Shown here: positions 1-7,775 of the stretch, in pieces
Layout of the letters: every line of letters begins with the position of its first letter
How positions within the stretch are numbered: the first letter of the stretch is position 1
The notes under the pieces: generated by a model
Told to the model about the DNA's origin: nothing
The model's input: the letters and a program-made list of their open reading frames with translations, nothing else
The model's database searches: none
Origin: Sphingopyxis sp.
GTDB taxonomy: Bacteria > Pseudomonadota > Alphaproteobacteria > Sphingomonadales > Sphingomonadaceae
Reading direction: 5' to 3'
Length of the DNA: 64,000 nucleotides
NCBI GenBank assembly: GCA_017745175.1
Contig: JAGHZY010000001.1
Span: forward strand, 108,826-172,825
Translations under genes and position numbers: made by a program

Positions 1-933
1 GCGGATAATCGATTCGGGGCACGCCGAGCCGCCGATCGTCACGCGCTCGAGCGTCGAGAAGCGCTTTCCGTTTTCCTGCATATAGGTGAGCAACATCTGC
101 CACACGGTGGGCACCGCGGCCGAATAGGTCACGCCCTCCTGCTCGATCAGATTATAGATCGACTCGCCGTCCATCCGCTGGCCCGGCAACACAAGCTTTG
201 CCCCGACCGCGGGCGCCGAATAGACGACGCCCCACGCATTGGCATGGTACATCGGCACAACGAGCAGCACCGTGTCGCGCGCCGACAGAGCCAGCGCATC
301 ACGCTGCAGCGTCATCAGCGCATGGATATAGTTCGACCGGTGCGAATAGAGCACCCCCTTCGGGTTGCCCGTCGTCCCGCTGGTGTAGCAGAGCCCGCAT
401 GCGGCGTTTTCGTCGAACCCGCCCCAGATATATTCGGCGGGACGCCCCGCGATCCAGTCATCGAAGGCGGTGGCGGCAAAGCTGGTCGCCGGCATCGAAG
501 CCGCGTCGCAAAAAAAGATCACTTTCTCGATCGTCGGCACCTGCGGCAGCAGCTCCTCGACAAGATCGGCCGTCGCGGGGTCGGCGATCAGCAGCCGGTC
601 ACCGGCATGGTTCGCAATATAGGCGATCTGCTCGGGGAAAAGCCGCGGATTGAGCGTATGGAGCACCGCGCCCATCCCCGCCGCGCCATACCATGCAGCG
701 AGGTGCCGTGTGCCGTTCCACGCCATCGTCGCGACGCGGTCACCCGCGCGTATCCCTTCGGCGGCGAGTGCATTCGACACGCGCTTCGCGTCAGTGTGAA
801 CATCGGCCCAAGTCGAGCGGGTGACGCGTCCCCCTGCATCGCGCGACACGATTTCGCGTGCGCCATGCCAGTTCGCCGCATGGTCGATGATCCGGTCGAC
901 CGTCAGCGGCACATTCTGCATCAACCCGTCCAT
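1..933 (-). CDS. Acyl-CoA ligase (AMP-binding), C-terminal part outside the window
   Basis: This is the first 311 codons of an ANL-superfamily ligase that would activate a carboxylic acid to its CoA thioester with ATP. The P-loop YTSGTTGNPKG and the later core segment GGSACPESIIR are visible, as is the FxxDAAS-type middle region; the hinge and C-terminal lid are beyond position 1. The start is ATG at 931-933. It diverges from the MarR gene at 1078, and a MarR-type palindrome lies between them at 960-975, so ligase and regulator are probably controlled together. The substrate cannot be read from the fragment; the overall look is of a medium- or long-chain fatty acyl-CoA ligase. Confidence 0.9.
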   Translation of the reverse strand, partial: MDGLMQNVPLTVDRIIDHAANWHGAREIVSRDAGGRVTRSTWADVHTDAKRVSNALAAEGIRAGDRVATMAWNGTRHLAAWYGAAGMGAVLHTLNPRLFPEQIAYIANHAGDRLLIADPATADLVEELLPQVPTIEKVIFFCDAASMPATSFAATAFDDWIAGRPAEYIWGGFDENAACGLCYTSGTTGNPKGVLYSHRSNYIHALMTLQRDALALSARDTVLLVVPMYHANAWGVVYSAPAVGAKLVLPGQRMDGESIYNLIEQEGVTYSAAVPTVWQMLLTYMQENGKRFSTLERVTIGGSACPESIIR

Positions 934-959
934 GGGTCCTCTCTCCCTCTCGCTACAAT

Positions 960-975
960 AGGTAGTATACTAAGT
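960..975. promoter_or_regulatory. MarR-type operator, copy 1
   Basis: The sequence AGGTAGTATACTAAGT matches the perfect copy at 7628-7643 in 14 of 16 positions. It lies between the divergent ligase (start 933) and MarR gene (start 1078). Binding by one of the two nearby MarR proteins is inferred. Confidence 0.65.
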
Positions 976-1077
976 ATTTTGTCTTTGCAACGTCGCGCTG
1001 CCTTGCTTCGCTTGCCGCGCTCTTCTAGCTTGGCGGCTCGGCACTCCGCCGGCATCAGGGGCACAATCCGGCATCTT

Positions 1078-1536
1078 ATGCGAACAAACCAGCTTATCAT
1101 CGCGCTGTTCCAACGCTTCTGCTGGCTCGACGAGGGGCTTCAGGCGCGGCTCCACGACCATGGCTGGCCCGACGTCAATCGCCCGCAATCGATGGTGATG
1201 ACCAATATCGTCAGCGGCGTCGTACGCCCGTCGGACATCGCGCGGAACCTGGGGGTATCGCGGCAGGCGATCCACAGTACGATCAACCAGATGGTGAAGC
1301 TCGGCATCGTGCAGCTCGATGTCGATCCCGGCGATCGCCGCCACATGATCGTGTCGCTGACCGATCTCGGCGCGCGGATGCGCAAGGATGCGCAGCGTTC
1401 GATGGACGCGCTGACCGCACAGATCGCCGCCAGACTTGGTCAGGACAAGTTCGACGCGCTGCTCGCCGCGCTCGAAGCCGACTGGGGCGAGAATATCGAG
1501 CCCGCCGCGGCCGCCCGGCGGAGTCGTGGCGCCTAG
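1078..1536 (+). CDS. MarR family transcriptional regulator 1
   Basis: This 152-residue protein has the size and layout of a MarR regulator: N-terminal dimerisation helix, winged helix-turn-helix around residues 50-95 (SDIARNLGVSRQAIHSTINQ as recognition segment) and the wing DPGDRRHMIVSLTDLG. MarR proteins usually repress neighbouring genes and release DNA when they bind an aromatic acid or acyl-CoA. The reading frame is open far upstream, but ATG 1078 is chosen because homology begins there. It diverges from the acyl-CoA ligase and shares the palindrome at 960-975 with it, which suggests autoregulation and control of the ligase. Confidence 0.88.
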   Translation: MRTNQLIIALFQRFCWLDEGLQARLHDHGWPDVNRPQSMVMTNIVSGVVRPSDIARNLGVSRQAIHSTINQMVKLGIVQLDVDPGDRRHMIVSLTDLGARMRKDAQRSMDALTAQIAARLGQDKFDALLAALEADWGENIEPAAAARRSRGA

Positions 1537-1546
1537 GGTCAGGACT

Positions 1547-2122
1547 CTATGCCGAAAGCGCCCTCGCGACCGCAACCAGCCGTCCGGCGGTCATCTCGAC
1601 CAACGACGCGGGCAACGGCTCCTTCAGGCTGCCATCCCCGGCGAAGGCCACATGCGCGTTCGGCACCACGACCTGTTCCGGGATCACGATCATCTGGATC
1701 GTCGACAATATCTGGCGCAGATGCATCAGCCCGCGCAGTCCGCCGAAGGGACTGATCGACGCCGACATGATCGCCGCCGCCTTGCCGCGATAGGCGGAGA
1801 GCGCGACCAGTCCCTCGTCACCGGTCGGCCGCGAGGCCCAGTCGATCGCATTCTTGAGCAGCGGCGGGAGCGAACCATTATATTCGGGCGACACGAAAAG
1901 CAGCCCGTCTTGCGCCGCGAGCAACATTTTCAGCTGCTGCGCATCGGGCGGAAAAGCGTCCGCCTCGAGAGCCGACGAATAGAGCGGAAGATCAAAGGCC
2001 GCGAGGTCGACACGCGTCACGCCCGCACCCTGCGCTTCGAGGCTAGAGGCGGCGAGCTCGCCCAATGCGCGGTTATAGGACCCCTCGCGGGTGCTGCCGA
2101 CGATGACGGCGATGCTGGTCAT
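1547..2122 (-). CDS. NADPH-dependent FMN reductase (flavodoxin-like fold)
   Basis: The 191-residue product has the flavin-binding loop GSTREGSYNRAL at residues 9-20 and the second flavin contact SPEYNGSLPPLLKNAIDW near residue 78, which define the SsuE/ChrR-like NAD(P)H:FMN or quinone reductase family. It is a soluble cytoplasmic flavoprotein that supplies reduced FMN or reduces quinones. It is monocistronic, with a MarR-type palindrome about 20 bp before its start codon (2142-2157), so it is likely a member of the same local regulon. The partner oxygenase, if any, is not adjacent. Confidence 0.9.
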   Translation of the reverse strand: MTSIAVIVGSTREGSYNRALGELAASSLEAQGAGVTRVDLAAFDLPLYSSALEADAFPPDAQQLKMLLAAQDGLLFVSPEYNGSLPPLLKNAIDWASRPTGDEGLVALSAYRGKAAAIMSASISPFGGLRGLMHLRQILSTIQMIVIPEQVVVPNAHVAFAGDGSLKEPLPASLVEMTAGRLVAVARALSA

Positions 2123-2141
2123 ATTCCCTCCCGGACAAAAT

Positions 2142-2157
2142 AATTAGAATACTAATC
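2142..2157. promoter_or_regulatory. MarR-type operator, copy 2
   Basis: AATTAGAATACTAATC keeps the outer TTAG/CTAA half-sites and matches the 7628 copy in 12 of 16 positions. It sits directly upstream of the FMN reductase start at 2122, where it would overlap the promoter. Confidence 0.55.
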
Positions 2158-2189
2158 TATTGTCCGGATGGCGGGCAAATTGCAAGCGG

Positions 2190-2696
2190 TCAGGCCTTGA
2201 TGTCGGATAGCACCGCCAGCTTGCGCGTTTCGTCGGCAAGATTGTCGATCACGCGGCGCATCAGCCCCTGCAGCACCTCGACCTCCTCGTCGCTCATTCC
2301 CTTTGTCGCGATCTCGTGGATTTCGGCATTCATCGGCGCAAGGATCAGCTCGAGCTTCCTGGCGTGCGGGGTCAGATAGATGAAGGTCTTGCGCCGGTCG
2401 TCCGTCGTCTTCTTGCGCGTGATCAGCCCCGCTTTTTCCAACCCCTTGAGCGCGACAACGGTGGTCGGCTCGCGCATGCCGACGCGCTCGCTCAGTTCGC
2501 GCTGGGTGATCCCGTCCTCGCGCCACAGCTGGCGCAGGAAGCGCCACTGCCCCGCCGACACGTCGTGCGTCAGCGTGCGGCGCTCGAGCAGCCGCGAAAA
2601 AGAGCGAAAGACGACGCGCGCCAGATAGCCGATGCTATTTTCAGGATCGGTATAATATTCGGCCGGATACCTGTAATCCTGTGTTTTCTTGGCCAA
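2190..2696 (-). CDS. MarR family transcriptional regulator 2 (TTG start)
   Basis: The protein of about 168 residues has a MarR winged helix: GITQRELSERVGMREPTTVV as helix-turn-helix and KKTTDDRRKTFIYLTP as wing, flanked by long dimerisation helices. No ATG lies close to the start of homology. TTG at 2694-2696 is preceded by GGAG with a 7-base spacer and gives the N terminus MAKKTQDYRYPAEYY, so it is the best start; the longer frame to 2867 would read through the operator. It diverges from leuD, with a palindrome at 2859-2874 between the two. It is the other candidate for the protein that binds the four shared palindromes. Confidence 0.85.
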   Translation of the reverse strand: MAKKTQDYRYPAEYYTDPENSIGYLARVVFRSFSRLLERRTLTHDVSAGQWRFLRQLWREDGITQRELSERVGMREPTTVVALKGLEKAGLITRKKTTDDRRKTFIYLTPHARKLELILAPMNAEIHEIATKGMSDEEVEVLQGLMRRVIDNLADETRKLAVLSDIKA

Positions 2697-2858
2697 AATC
2701 CTGCTCCCCTGTCGCGATCCCCGGCGTCGCCCGTCCGTTCGCGCAATCCTGAATCTTAGGACGTGAAGCTTCGCGCGGCAACAGCCTTCGTCGCCAGTTC
2801 GCGATGCATCGCCCCGGCAACCCCGCGATAACGTTGGACAAGATCGCCACCTCCATTT

Positions 2859-2874
2859 ACTTAGCATACTAAGT
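2859..2874. promoter_or_regulatory. MarR-type operator, copy 3
   Basis: ACTTAGCATACTAAGT differs from the perfect palindrome at 7628 by one base. It lies between MarR gene 2 and leuD and ends 13 bp before the leuD GTG, so a bound repressor would block leuD expression. Confidence 0.7.
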
Positions 2875-2887
2875 TAATGGAGGCTAT

Positions 2888-3472
2888 GTGGAGAAATTCG
2901 TCCGGTTAAGCGCTGTGGCAGCCCCCTTGCCGCTTGCGAATGTCGATACCGACATGATCATTCCGGCCCGATACATGAAAGGGCTGACACGGTCCGGGCT
3001 CGGCGGGCACCTGTTCCGCGAGCTTCGATTTGCTGCAGATGGCGGCGAACTTGGCGATTTCGTGCTCAATCAGCCGGCGTTTCGCCATGCGCAAATCCTG
3101 ATCGCCGACCGCAATTTCGGCTGTGGCTCGTCGCGCGAACATGCCGTGTGGGCGCTCGCCGATTTCGGCATCCGCTGTGTCATCGCGCCGAGCTTCGGCG
3201 ATATCTTCGCGGGCAATGCACGCAAGAACGGGCTGCTGCTGATCCGGTTGCCCGATGCAATCTGCACGCGGCTGCGCGACGACATCATGCTCGCGCAACA
3301 TGCCCCGATCGGGATCGATCTCGAAACACAGCAAATCGACCTCGCATCGGGCAAAATGATCGGATTTGCCATCGATCCCGGCGACCGCCGCATCCTGATG
3401 GAGGGGCTCGACGACATCGCCCGCACGCTGCGCCATGCCGACGCAATCGCGCGGTTCGAGGCGGCGATCTAG
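2888..3472 (+). CDS. leuD: 3-isopropylmalate dehydratase small subunit homologue
   Basis: The 194-residue product has the LeuD swivel-domain features: [13 protein letters not shown] near residue 21 and the [11 protein letters not shown] loop near residue 78 that closes over the substrate. LeuD pairs with LeuC to make a [4Fe-4S] hydro-lyase that moves a hydroxyl group on 2-alkylmalates. GTG at 2888 is the start, with GGAG six bases upstream; the nearby ATGs are out of frame. It is not in an operon with leuC but converges on it, and both stop codons lie in the same CTAG at 3469-3472. The MarR box in front and the catabolic neighbours suggest an inducible role, possibly on a substrate other than isopropylmalate. 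Confidence 0.9.
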   Translation: MEKFVRLSAVAAPLPLANVDTDMIIPARYMKGLTRSGLGGHLFRELRFAADGGELGDFVLNQPAFRHAQILIADRNFGCGSSREHAVWALADFGIRCVIAPSFGDIFAGNARKNGLLLIRLPDAICTRLRDDIMLAQHAPIGIDLETQQIDLASGKMIGFAIDPGDRRILMEGLDDIARTLRHADAIARFEAAI

Positions 3473-4881
3473 CCGAGCATATCGGGCGAGGCGATGCGGC
3501 CGGCGATCGCACTCGCCGCGGCCAGCGCCGGGCTCATCAGATGCGTGCGCCCGCCGCGCCCCTGCCGGTTCTCGAAATTGCGGTTCGACGTCGCGGCGCA
3601 GCGCTCGCCGGGTTGCAGCCGGTCGGCGTTCATGCCGACGCACATCGAACAGCCCGGCTCGCGCCAGTCGAACCCCGCATCGCGGAGCGTGGCCGCAATC
3701 CCCTCTTCCTCGGCCTGCCTTTTGACCAGCCCCGATCCCGGCACGACCATCGCGCGGACATGCGGCGCGACATTGCGACCGCGCACGATATCCGCAACGA
3801 CGCGCAAATCCTCGATCCGGCTGTTGGTGCAACTGCCGATGAAAACCCGGTCGAGCCGCTGTCCAGCGATCGGCGCGCGCGGGGCAAGGTCCATATAGGC
3901 GAGCGCGCGTTCGGCAGCACCCCGCGCGTCGGCGTCGCCCATCGATGCCGGATCGGGGATGCTGCCGTCGACCGCGACCACCTGCGAGGGATTGGTGCCC
4001 CAGCTGACCATCGGGCGGACGGCGCGCGCGTCGATGCGCAGTTCGCGGTCGAATTTTGCCCCCGCATCGCTCGCCAGCGCAGTCCAGCGCGCCGTCGCCG
4101 CATCCCACGCGTCGCCGTGCGGTGTCGCCGGGCGGCCATCCAGATAGGCAAAGGTCACTGCATCGGGTGCGATCAGCCCCGCTCGCGCGCCCATTTCGAT
4201 GCTGAGATTGCAGAGCGTCATCCGCCCCTCCATCGACAGCGCACGGATCGCCGTGCCCGCATATTCGATCACATGCCCGCTGGCCCCGTCGACCCCGATC
4301 GTGCCGAGCAGGTGGAGCGCGAGGTCCTTGGCATGGACATGCGGCGCGAGGACGCCATCGACCGTCGCGCGCATGTTGCGCGACCGGCGCTGGCGAATGA
4401 CTTGCGTCGCGAGCACATGCTCGACCTCCGACGTCCCGATCCCGAAGGCAAGCGCGCCGAACGCACCATGGGTCGAGGTGTGGCTGTCGCCGCACACGAT
4501 CGTCATTCCCGGCTGCGAGCGCCCCTGTTCGGGCCCGACGACATGGACGATGCCGCCGCGCGGATCGCCCATCGGGAAATTCTCGATCCCGAAGCGGCGT
4601 GTATTGGCGACCAGCGCCTCGAGTTGCGCGCGCGCCTCGGTGTCGGCGACTCCCGCCGGCCCGCTAGCCTGCCCCGCCGTCGGCACATTATGGTCGGACA
4701 GCGCCAGCGCGCGCGCCGGGCGCCGAACGCTCCGCCCCGCCGCCGCGAGCCCCGCGAAGGCCTGCGGCGACGTCACCTCGTGCAGCAGGTGCAGGTCGAT
4801 ATAGAGCAGGGTCTCGCCATCATCCTCGGCGACGGTGTGGGCATCCCAAATCTTGTCGTAGAGCGTGCGCGGCCCGGTCAC
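3469..4881 (-). CDS. leuC: 3-isopropylmalate dehydratase large subunit homologue
   Basis: The 470-residue product is a full-length aconitase-family large subunit. It has [10 protein letters not shown] at the N terminus, [27 protein letters not shown], and the cluster-binding cysteines in [12 protein letters not shown] and GCSMCVGMN. It should form the [4Fe-4S] hydro-lyase with the LeuD encoded convergently. GTG at 4879-4881 overlaps the TGA of the upstream acyl-CoA dehydrogenase (GTGA), which points to translational coupling. The longer frame to 5472 only shadows that dehydrogenase. Being third in a kinase-dehydrogenase-hydratase operon is unusual for a leucine biosynthesis gene and favours a catabolic job. 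Confidence 0.92.
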   Translation of the reverse strand: MTGPRTLYDKIWDAHTVAEDDGETLLYIDLHLLHEVTSPQAFAGLAAAGRSVRRPARALALSDHNVPTAGQASGPAGVADTEARAQLEALVANTRRFGIENFPMGDPRGGIVHVVGPEQGRSQPGMTIVCGDSHTSTHGAFGALAFGIGTSEVEHVLATQVIRQRRSRNMRATVDGVLAPHVHAKDLALHLLGTIGVDGASGHVIEYAGTAIRALSMEGRMTLCNLSIEMGARAGLIAPDAVTFAYLDGRPATPHGDAWDAATARWTALASDAGAKFDRELRIDARAVRPMVSWGTNPSQVVAVDGSIPDPASMGDADARGAAERALAYMDLAPRAPIAGQRLDRVFIGSCTNSRIEDLRVVADIVRGRNVAPHVRAMVVPGSGLVKRQAEEEGIAATLRDAGFDWREPGCSMCVGMNADRLQPGERCAATSNRNFENRQGRGGRTHLMSPALAAASAIAGRIASPDMLG

Positions 4882-6173
4882 AGCTTCCCCAGCGTTTCTT
4901 TTCTCGGCCCCATAAACCCGAAGAGGTAAGCTGCGACCTTGCGCATCTGTATTTCCTCGGCGCCTTCGGTGATGCGGTATCTGCGGTGGTGTCGGTAGAT
5001 ATGTTCGAAGGGTTTGTGGCGCGAGTAACCGATGCCGCCATGGACCTGCATGGCGCGGTCGGCGGCTTCGCAGACGAGGCGGTTGGCCCAGTAGTTGCAC
5101 ATGCTCACCTTGTCGGAGAGGGTGCGTTCGACCTCCCTGTGCGGGGTGTTGTCCATGTCCCACGCGGTCTTGCGGATGAGGAGGCGCAGCATCTCGGCCT
5201 GCGTCGCAAGTTCGACGAGCGGGAACTGGATCGCCTGGTTCTTCGCCAGCGCCTCGCCGAACGGCTTGCGGGTGCGCGCATAGCGCACGCTTTCCTCGAT
5301 GCAGTAGACTGCGGCGCCGAGCGATGAGGCCGCCTGCCTTATGCGATTCTGGTGGACGAAACTCTGCGCGATCGCGAGCCCGCCGCCTTCGGGGCCGAGC
5401 CGCGCGCTGTCGGGCACCCACACATTGTCGAATGTCATGCGCGGATGATCGGTCGGCATGTTGAACGTCCACATATATTCATCGACGGTCATGCCCGGCG
5501 TCCCCGTCGGCACGAGCAGGCAGGTGATACCCCTGGCATCGCCGTCGTTTCCGGCGGTGCGGCAGAAGGTCGCGCAGTGCGTCGCGACATGCATGCCGGT
5601 AATCCACATCTTGCGCCCGTTTATGAGCCAGCCGTCGACGCCGTCGCGGGCCTCCCTGACCCCGCGCGTTTCCATATGCGTCGCGTCACTGCCATGGTCG
5701 GGCTCGGTAAGCCCGAACGCAGTGCGGCGGCGCCCCTCGAAGCCGCCGAGGATAAATTCCTGCTTCTGCTCCTCGCTCGTCGCGAACTGCTCGAACATCT
5801 CGACGAAGGGGAAGTTGCCGACGATGCTGTGCTCGTTCTGGAGATCGTTGTGGAGCCCCAGCCCCTTCGCCGCGAGATGTTCGCGGATCACCGCCATGGC
5901 AAGGTTCGACCCGTCCTTGCCGCCGTACTTTTTCGGCGCCGAGAAGCGCCAGTGCCCCGCCGCATCGGCTTTCCGCGTCGCGGCACGGAGCAGCTCCTCC
6001 CACTCGTGCCGCGGCAGGCCCTGATTGTCCCAGTCGGTGCGGGCATGTTCGCGGCGATGGTCGAAGAAGCGGATATTGTCGCCCTCCAGCTCAAGCGGTT
6101 TGATCTCGGCGCCGATAAACGCGTCGAGCTCGTCCAGATACGCAGCAAGATTGGCGGGCATCGCAAAGTCCAT
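4878..6173 (-). CDS. Acyl-CoA dehydrogenase (ACAD10/11 or LvaC-like context)
   Basis: This 431-residue FAD enzyme has the family signatures: [16 protein letters not shown] for FAD and substrate binding, [11 protein letters not shown], the RKPFGEAL segment, [19 protein letters not shown] and the C-terminal [14 protein letters not shown]. It would introduce a 2,3-double bond in an acyl-CoA. The start ATG 6173 has an AGGAGAG site. It lies 21 bp after the APH-fold kinase gene and overlaps leuC. In levulinate catabolism (LvaA/LvaC) and mammalian ACAD10/11 such a pair handles 4-hydroxyacyl-CoAs through a 4-phospho intermediate. A similar reaction here is inferred from the gene order only. Confidence 0.92.
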   Translation of the reverse strand: MDFAMPANLAAYLDELDAFIGAEIKPLELEGDNIRFFDHRREHARTDWDNQGLPRHEWEELLRAATRKADAAGHWRFSAPKKYGGKDGSNLAMAVIREHLAAKGLGLHNDLQNEHSIVGNFPFVEMFEQFATSEEQKQEFILGGFEGRRRTAFGLTEPDHGSDATHMETRGVREARDGVDGWLINGRKMWITGMHVATHCATFCRTAGNDGDARGITCLLVPTGTPGMTVDEYMWTFNMPTDHPRMTFDNVWVPDSARLGPEGGGLAIAQSFVHQNRIRQAASSLGAAVYCIEESVRYARTRKPFGEALAKNQAIQFPLVELATQAEMLRLLIRKTAWDMDNTPHREVERTLSDKVSMCNYWANRLVCEAADRAMQVHGGIGYSRHKPFEHIYRHHRRYRITEGAEEIQMRKVAAYLFGFMGPRKETLGKL

Positions 6174-6194
6174 GTCTCTCTCCTGTGTCCTGTC

Positions 6195-7538
6195 TTATCC
6201 GCGCCAGTCGGCGCGCGCTGCGGCGAGCGCCGCATATCTGGGGCTGTCGACCGCGCACTTGTCCAGCACGTCGCGCCGCAGCCGTGCAAGCAGCCCGGGC
6301 TCGGCAAGCGTCCGCTCGCCCGACAGCAGAGCCTCGGCCAGCAGCGCATCCTCCGCCCGCACACCCGCCTCCAGATCGCGCAGCACGATGCCGAGCGCGT
6401 TCATCGCAACCACCGCCTCGAACTTCGCATGCCCCTCCGCCTGCGGCTTGATCGATCCTTCGATCCAGTCGCGCACCGCCTGTACCATCTCGGCCTTTGT
6501 CGGCTCGCCCGTCGGCACCGGTGCGGTATCGGGCGACGGCGGCAGCGCCCTCGCCCGCTCGTCCTCCGGTGCCTCCTCGCCGAGCAGCCGCACAAGGTCG
6601 AGTTCCTGTTCGGCGGTGCGCCGCCCGACGACGACGCGCTCGACCGTCCTGTCCGCCCCGTTCCGCCACGCCTGCCCCATCTGCAGGCAGCCGAGCGCCC
6701 ACCAGAGCGTCCGGTAGACGAGCCAGAAGCGGAAGCGGGGAGCGTCGACCTTCGCTCCGCCCGCCGCCTCATAGGCCGCAAAATAATCGTCGAGGCTGCC
6801 AAGCCCGAACGCCGGCCGGTCGAGCCACCCGAAGCGCCACACTGCCATGCAGCCGAACGCCAGATCCTCATGCGCGTCGCCGCGATGCGCGAGCTCCCAG
6901 TCGAGCACCGCGGCAAGCCCGTCCCCGTCCACCATCACATTGCCCATCCGGTAATCGCCGTGAACGAGCACCGGCGCCGCCGCCTCGGGCTGATGCTCCT
7001 CGCACCAGCGGATTGCCAGCGCGATCACCGGACGGTCGCCGCCGTACGACAGGAAGCGCAATCTGAGCTCCGCGAGCGCCGCCGCCGTGTCCATCGCCGG
7101 GATCGCTTCGGGCACCCTGTCCAGCGGGATCGCATGGATGCGCGCCAGCTCGCGGCCGAGCTCCGCCAGCAACGACGCCGGCGGGTCGGCCAATATCCGC
7201 ACCGGCGTGGCCTCGCCCGCCACCCGCCGCATCACATAGCCCGTCCCCAGCCCGTCACCCGGCTCCAGCACGCCGACAACCTCGGGCGCCCGGACCCCCG
7301 CGTCAAACACCGCCATCACCAGCGCCGCCTCGTCCGCATGACCGAACGGACGATCCGCCATATACAAGACCGACGGCGCACGGCGCAGAACATAGCCCCC
7401 GCAAACATCCCCGCTCGTCCAGTCAAACGACCAGCTCTCCATGTTCGCCCCGCCCGAAAGCCGGGACAAACCCGAAAGCACACCGCAACCCTGAACGCGC
7501 TCCATCACCGCCGAAAGCAGAACGGGAATGTCGGTCAT
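6195..7538 (-). CDS. APH-fold phosphotransferase with DUF6285-like C terminus
   Basis: The 447-residue protein starts with an aminoglycoside-phosphotransferase-like kinase domain: catalytic loop LVHGDYRMGNVMV and metal-binding VLDWELAHRGD are intact. The last 110 residues or so resemble the small helical domain (DUF6285) often joined to these kinases. With the adjacent acyl-CoA dehydrogenase it looks like the LvaA/ACAD10-11 type kinase that phosphorylates hydroxyacyl-CoAs, not an antibiotic-resistance enzyme. ATG at 7538 is chosen because it overlaps the stop of a short well-translated ORF (ATGA); an in-frame ATG at 7622 exists but lacks a ribosome site. A perfect MarR-type palindrome lies just upstream. 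Confidence 0.85.
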   Translation of the reverse strand: MTDIPVLLSAVMERVQGCGVLSGLSRLSGGANMESWSFDWTSGDVCGGYVLRRAPSVLYMADRPFGHADEAALVMAVFDAGVRAPEVVGVLEPGDGLGTGYVMRRVAGEATPVRILADPPASLLAELGRELARIHAIPLDRVPEAIPAMDTAAALAELRLRFLSYGGDRPVIALAIRWCEEHQPEAAAPVLVHGDYRMGNVMVDGDGLAAVLDWELAHRGDAHEDLAFGCMAVWRFGWLDRPAFGLGSLDDYFAAYEAAGGAKVDAPRFRFWLVYRTLWWALGCLQMGQAWRNGADRTVERVVVGRRTAEQELDLVRLLGEEAPEDERARALPPSPDTAPVPTGEPTKAEMVQAVRDWIEGSIKPQAEGHAKFEAVVAMNALGIVLRDLEAGVRAEDALLAEALLSGERTLAEPGLLARLRRDVLDKCAVDSPRYAALAAARADWRG

Positions 7539-7612
7539 GTGGCCCGCCGCGCCCGCTTGCCGGCCCGATCGGGTACGGGATTTCTGCTTGCGTCCCGTAT
7601 TTTCATCGCCAT
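7535..7612 (-). CDS. Possible 25-residue leader peptide
   Basis: Between the operator at 7628-7643 and the kinase gene an ATG at 7610-7612 follows a strong GGGAGGTG. It opens a 25-codon frame (MAMKIRDASRNPVPDRAGKR and five more residues) that ends in TGA overlapping the kinase ATG. The overlap would couple translation of the kinase to this small ORF. It could equally be only a ribosome-loading device, or the kinase may start further upstream. No known peptide family is recognised. Confidence 0.35.
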   Translation of the reverse strand: MAMKIRDASRNPVPDRAGKRARRAT

Positions 7613-7627
7613 CACCTCCCATATCTT

Positions 7628-7643
7628 ACTTAGTATACTAAGT
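7628..7643. promoter_or_regulatory. MarR-type operator, copy 4 (perfect palindrome)
   Basis: ACTTAGTATACTAAGT is a perfect 16-bp palindrome, placed just before the minus-strand operon of leader, kinase, acyl-CoA dehydrogenase and leuC. It is the reference for copies at 960, 2142 and 2859. Confidence 0.75.
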
Positions 7644-7775
7644 ATAACGCACCCGATCGACCAGGGCAAGACCGGTCGGCGCCGCAAGTGAAGATTGGCA
7701 CTTCAGCCAGTATCAGCTAAGGTAATATTTAGGATTACGCTGTAAAAGAACAGCGGGGACCAGGGGGAGAGCATT

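Noticed and set aside
4882..5472. N-terminal extension of the leuC frame
   Set aside because: It covers the acyl-CoA dehydrogenase in another frame; the GTG at 4881 coupled to the dehydrogenase stop explains the start.
6195..7538. Aminoglycoside resistance gene
   Set aside because: The kinase core is shared by the family, but the C-terminal domain and the neighbouring acyl-CoA dehydrogenase point to acyl-CoA metabolism.
7722..7738. GTAAT-N7-ATTAC repeat before the c-di-GMP gene as a further operator of the island
   Set aside because: The spacing (7) and half-sites differ from GTWAWT-N4-AWTWAC, and the gene has no link to the island.
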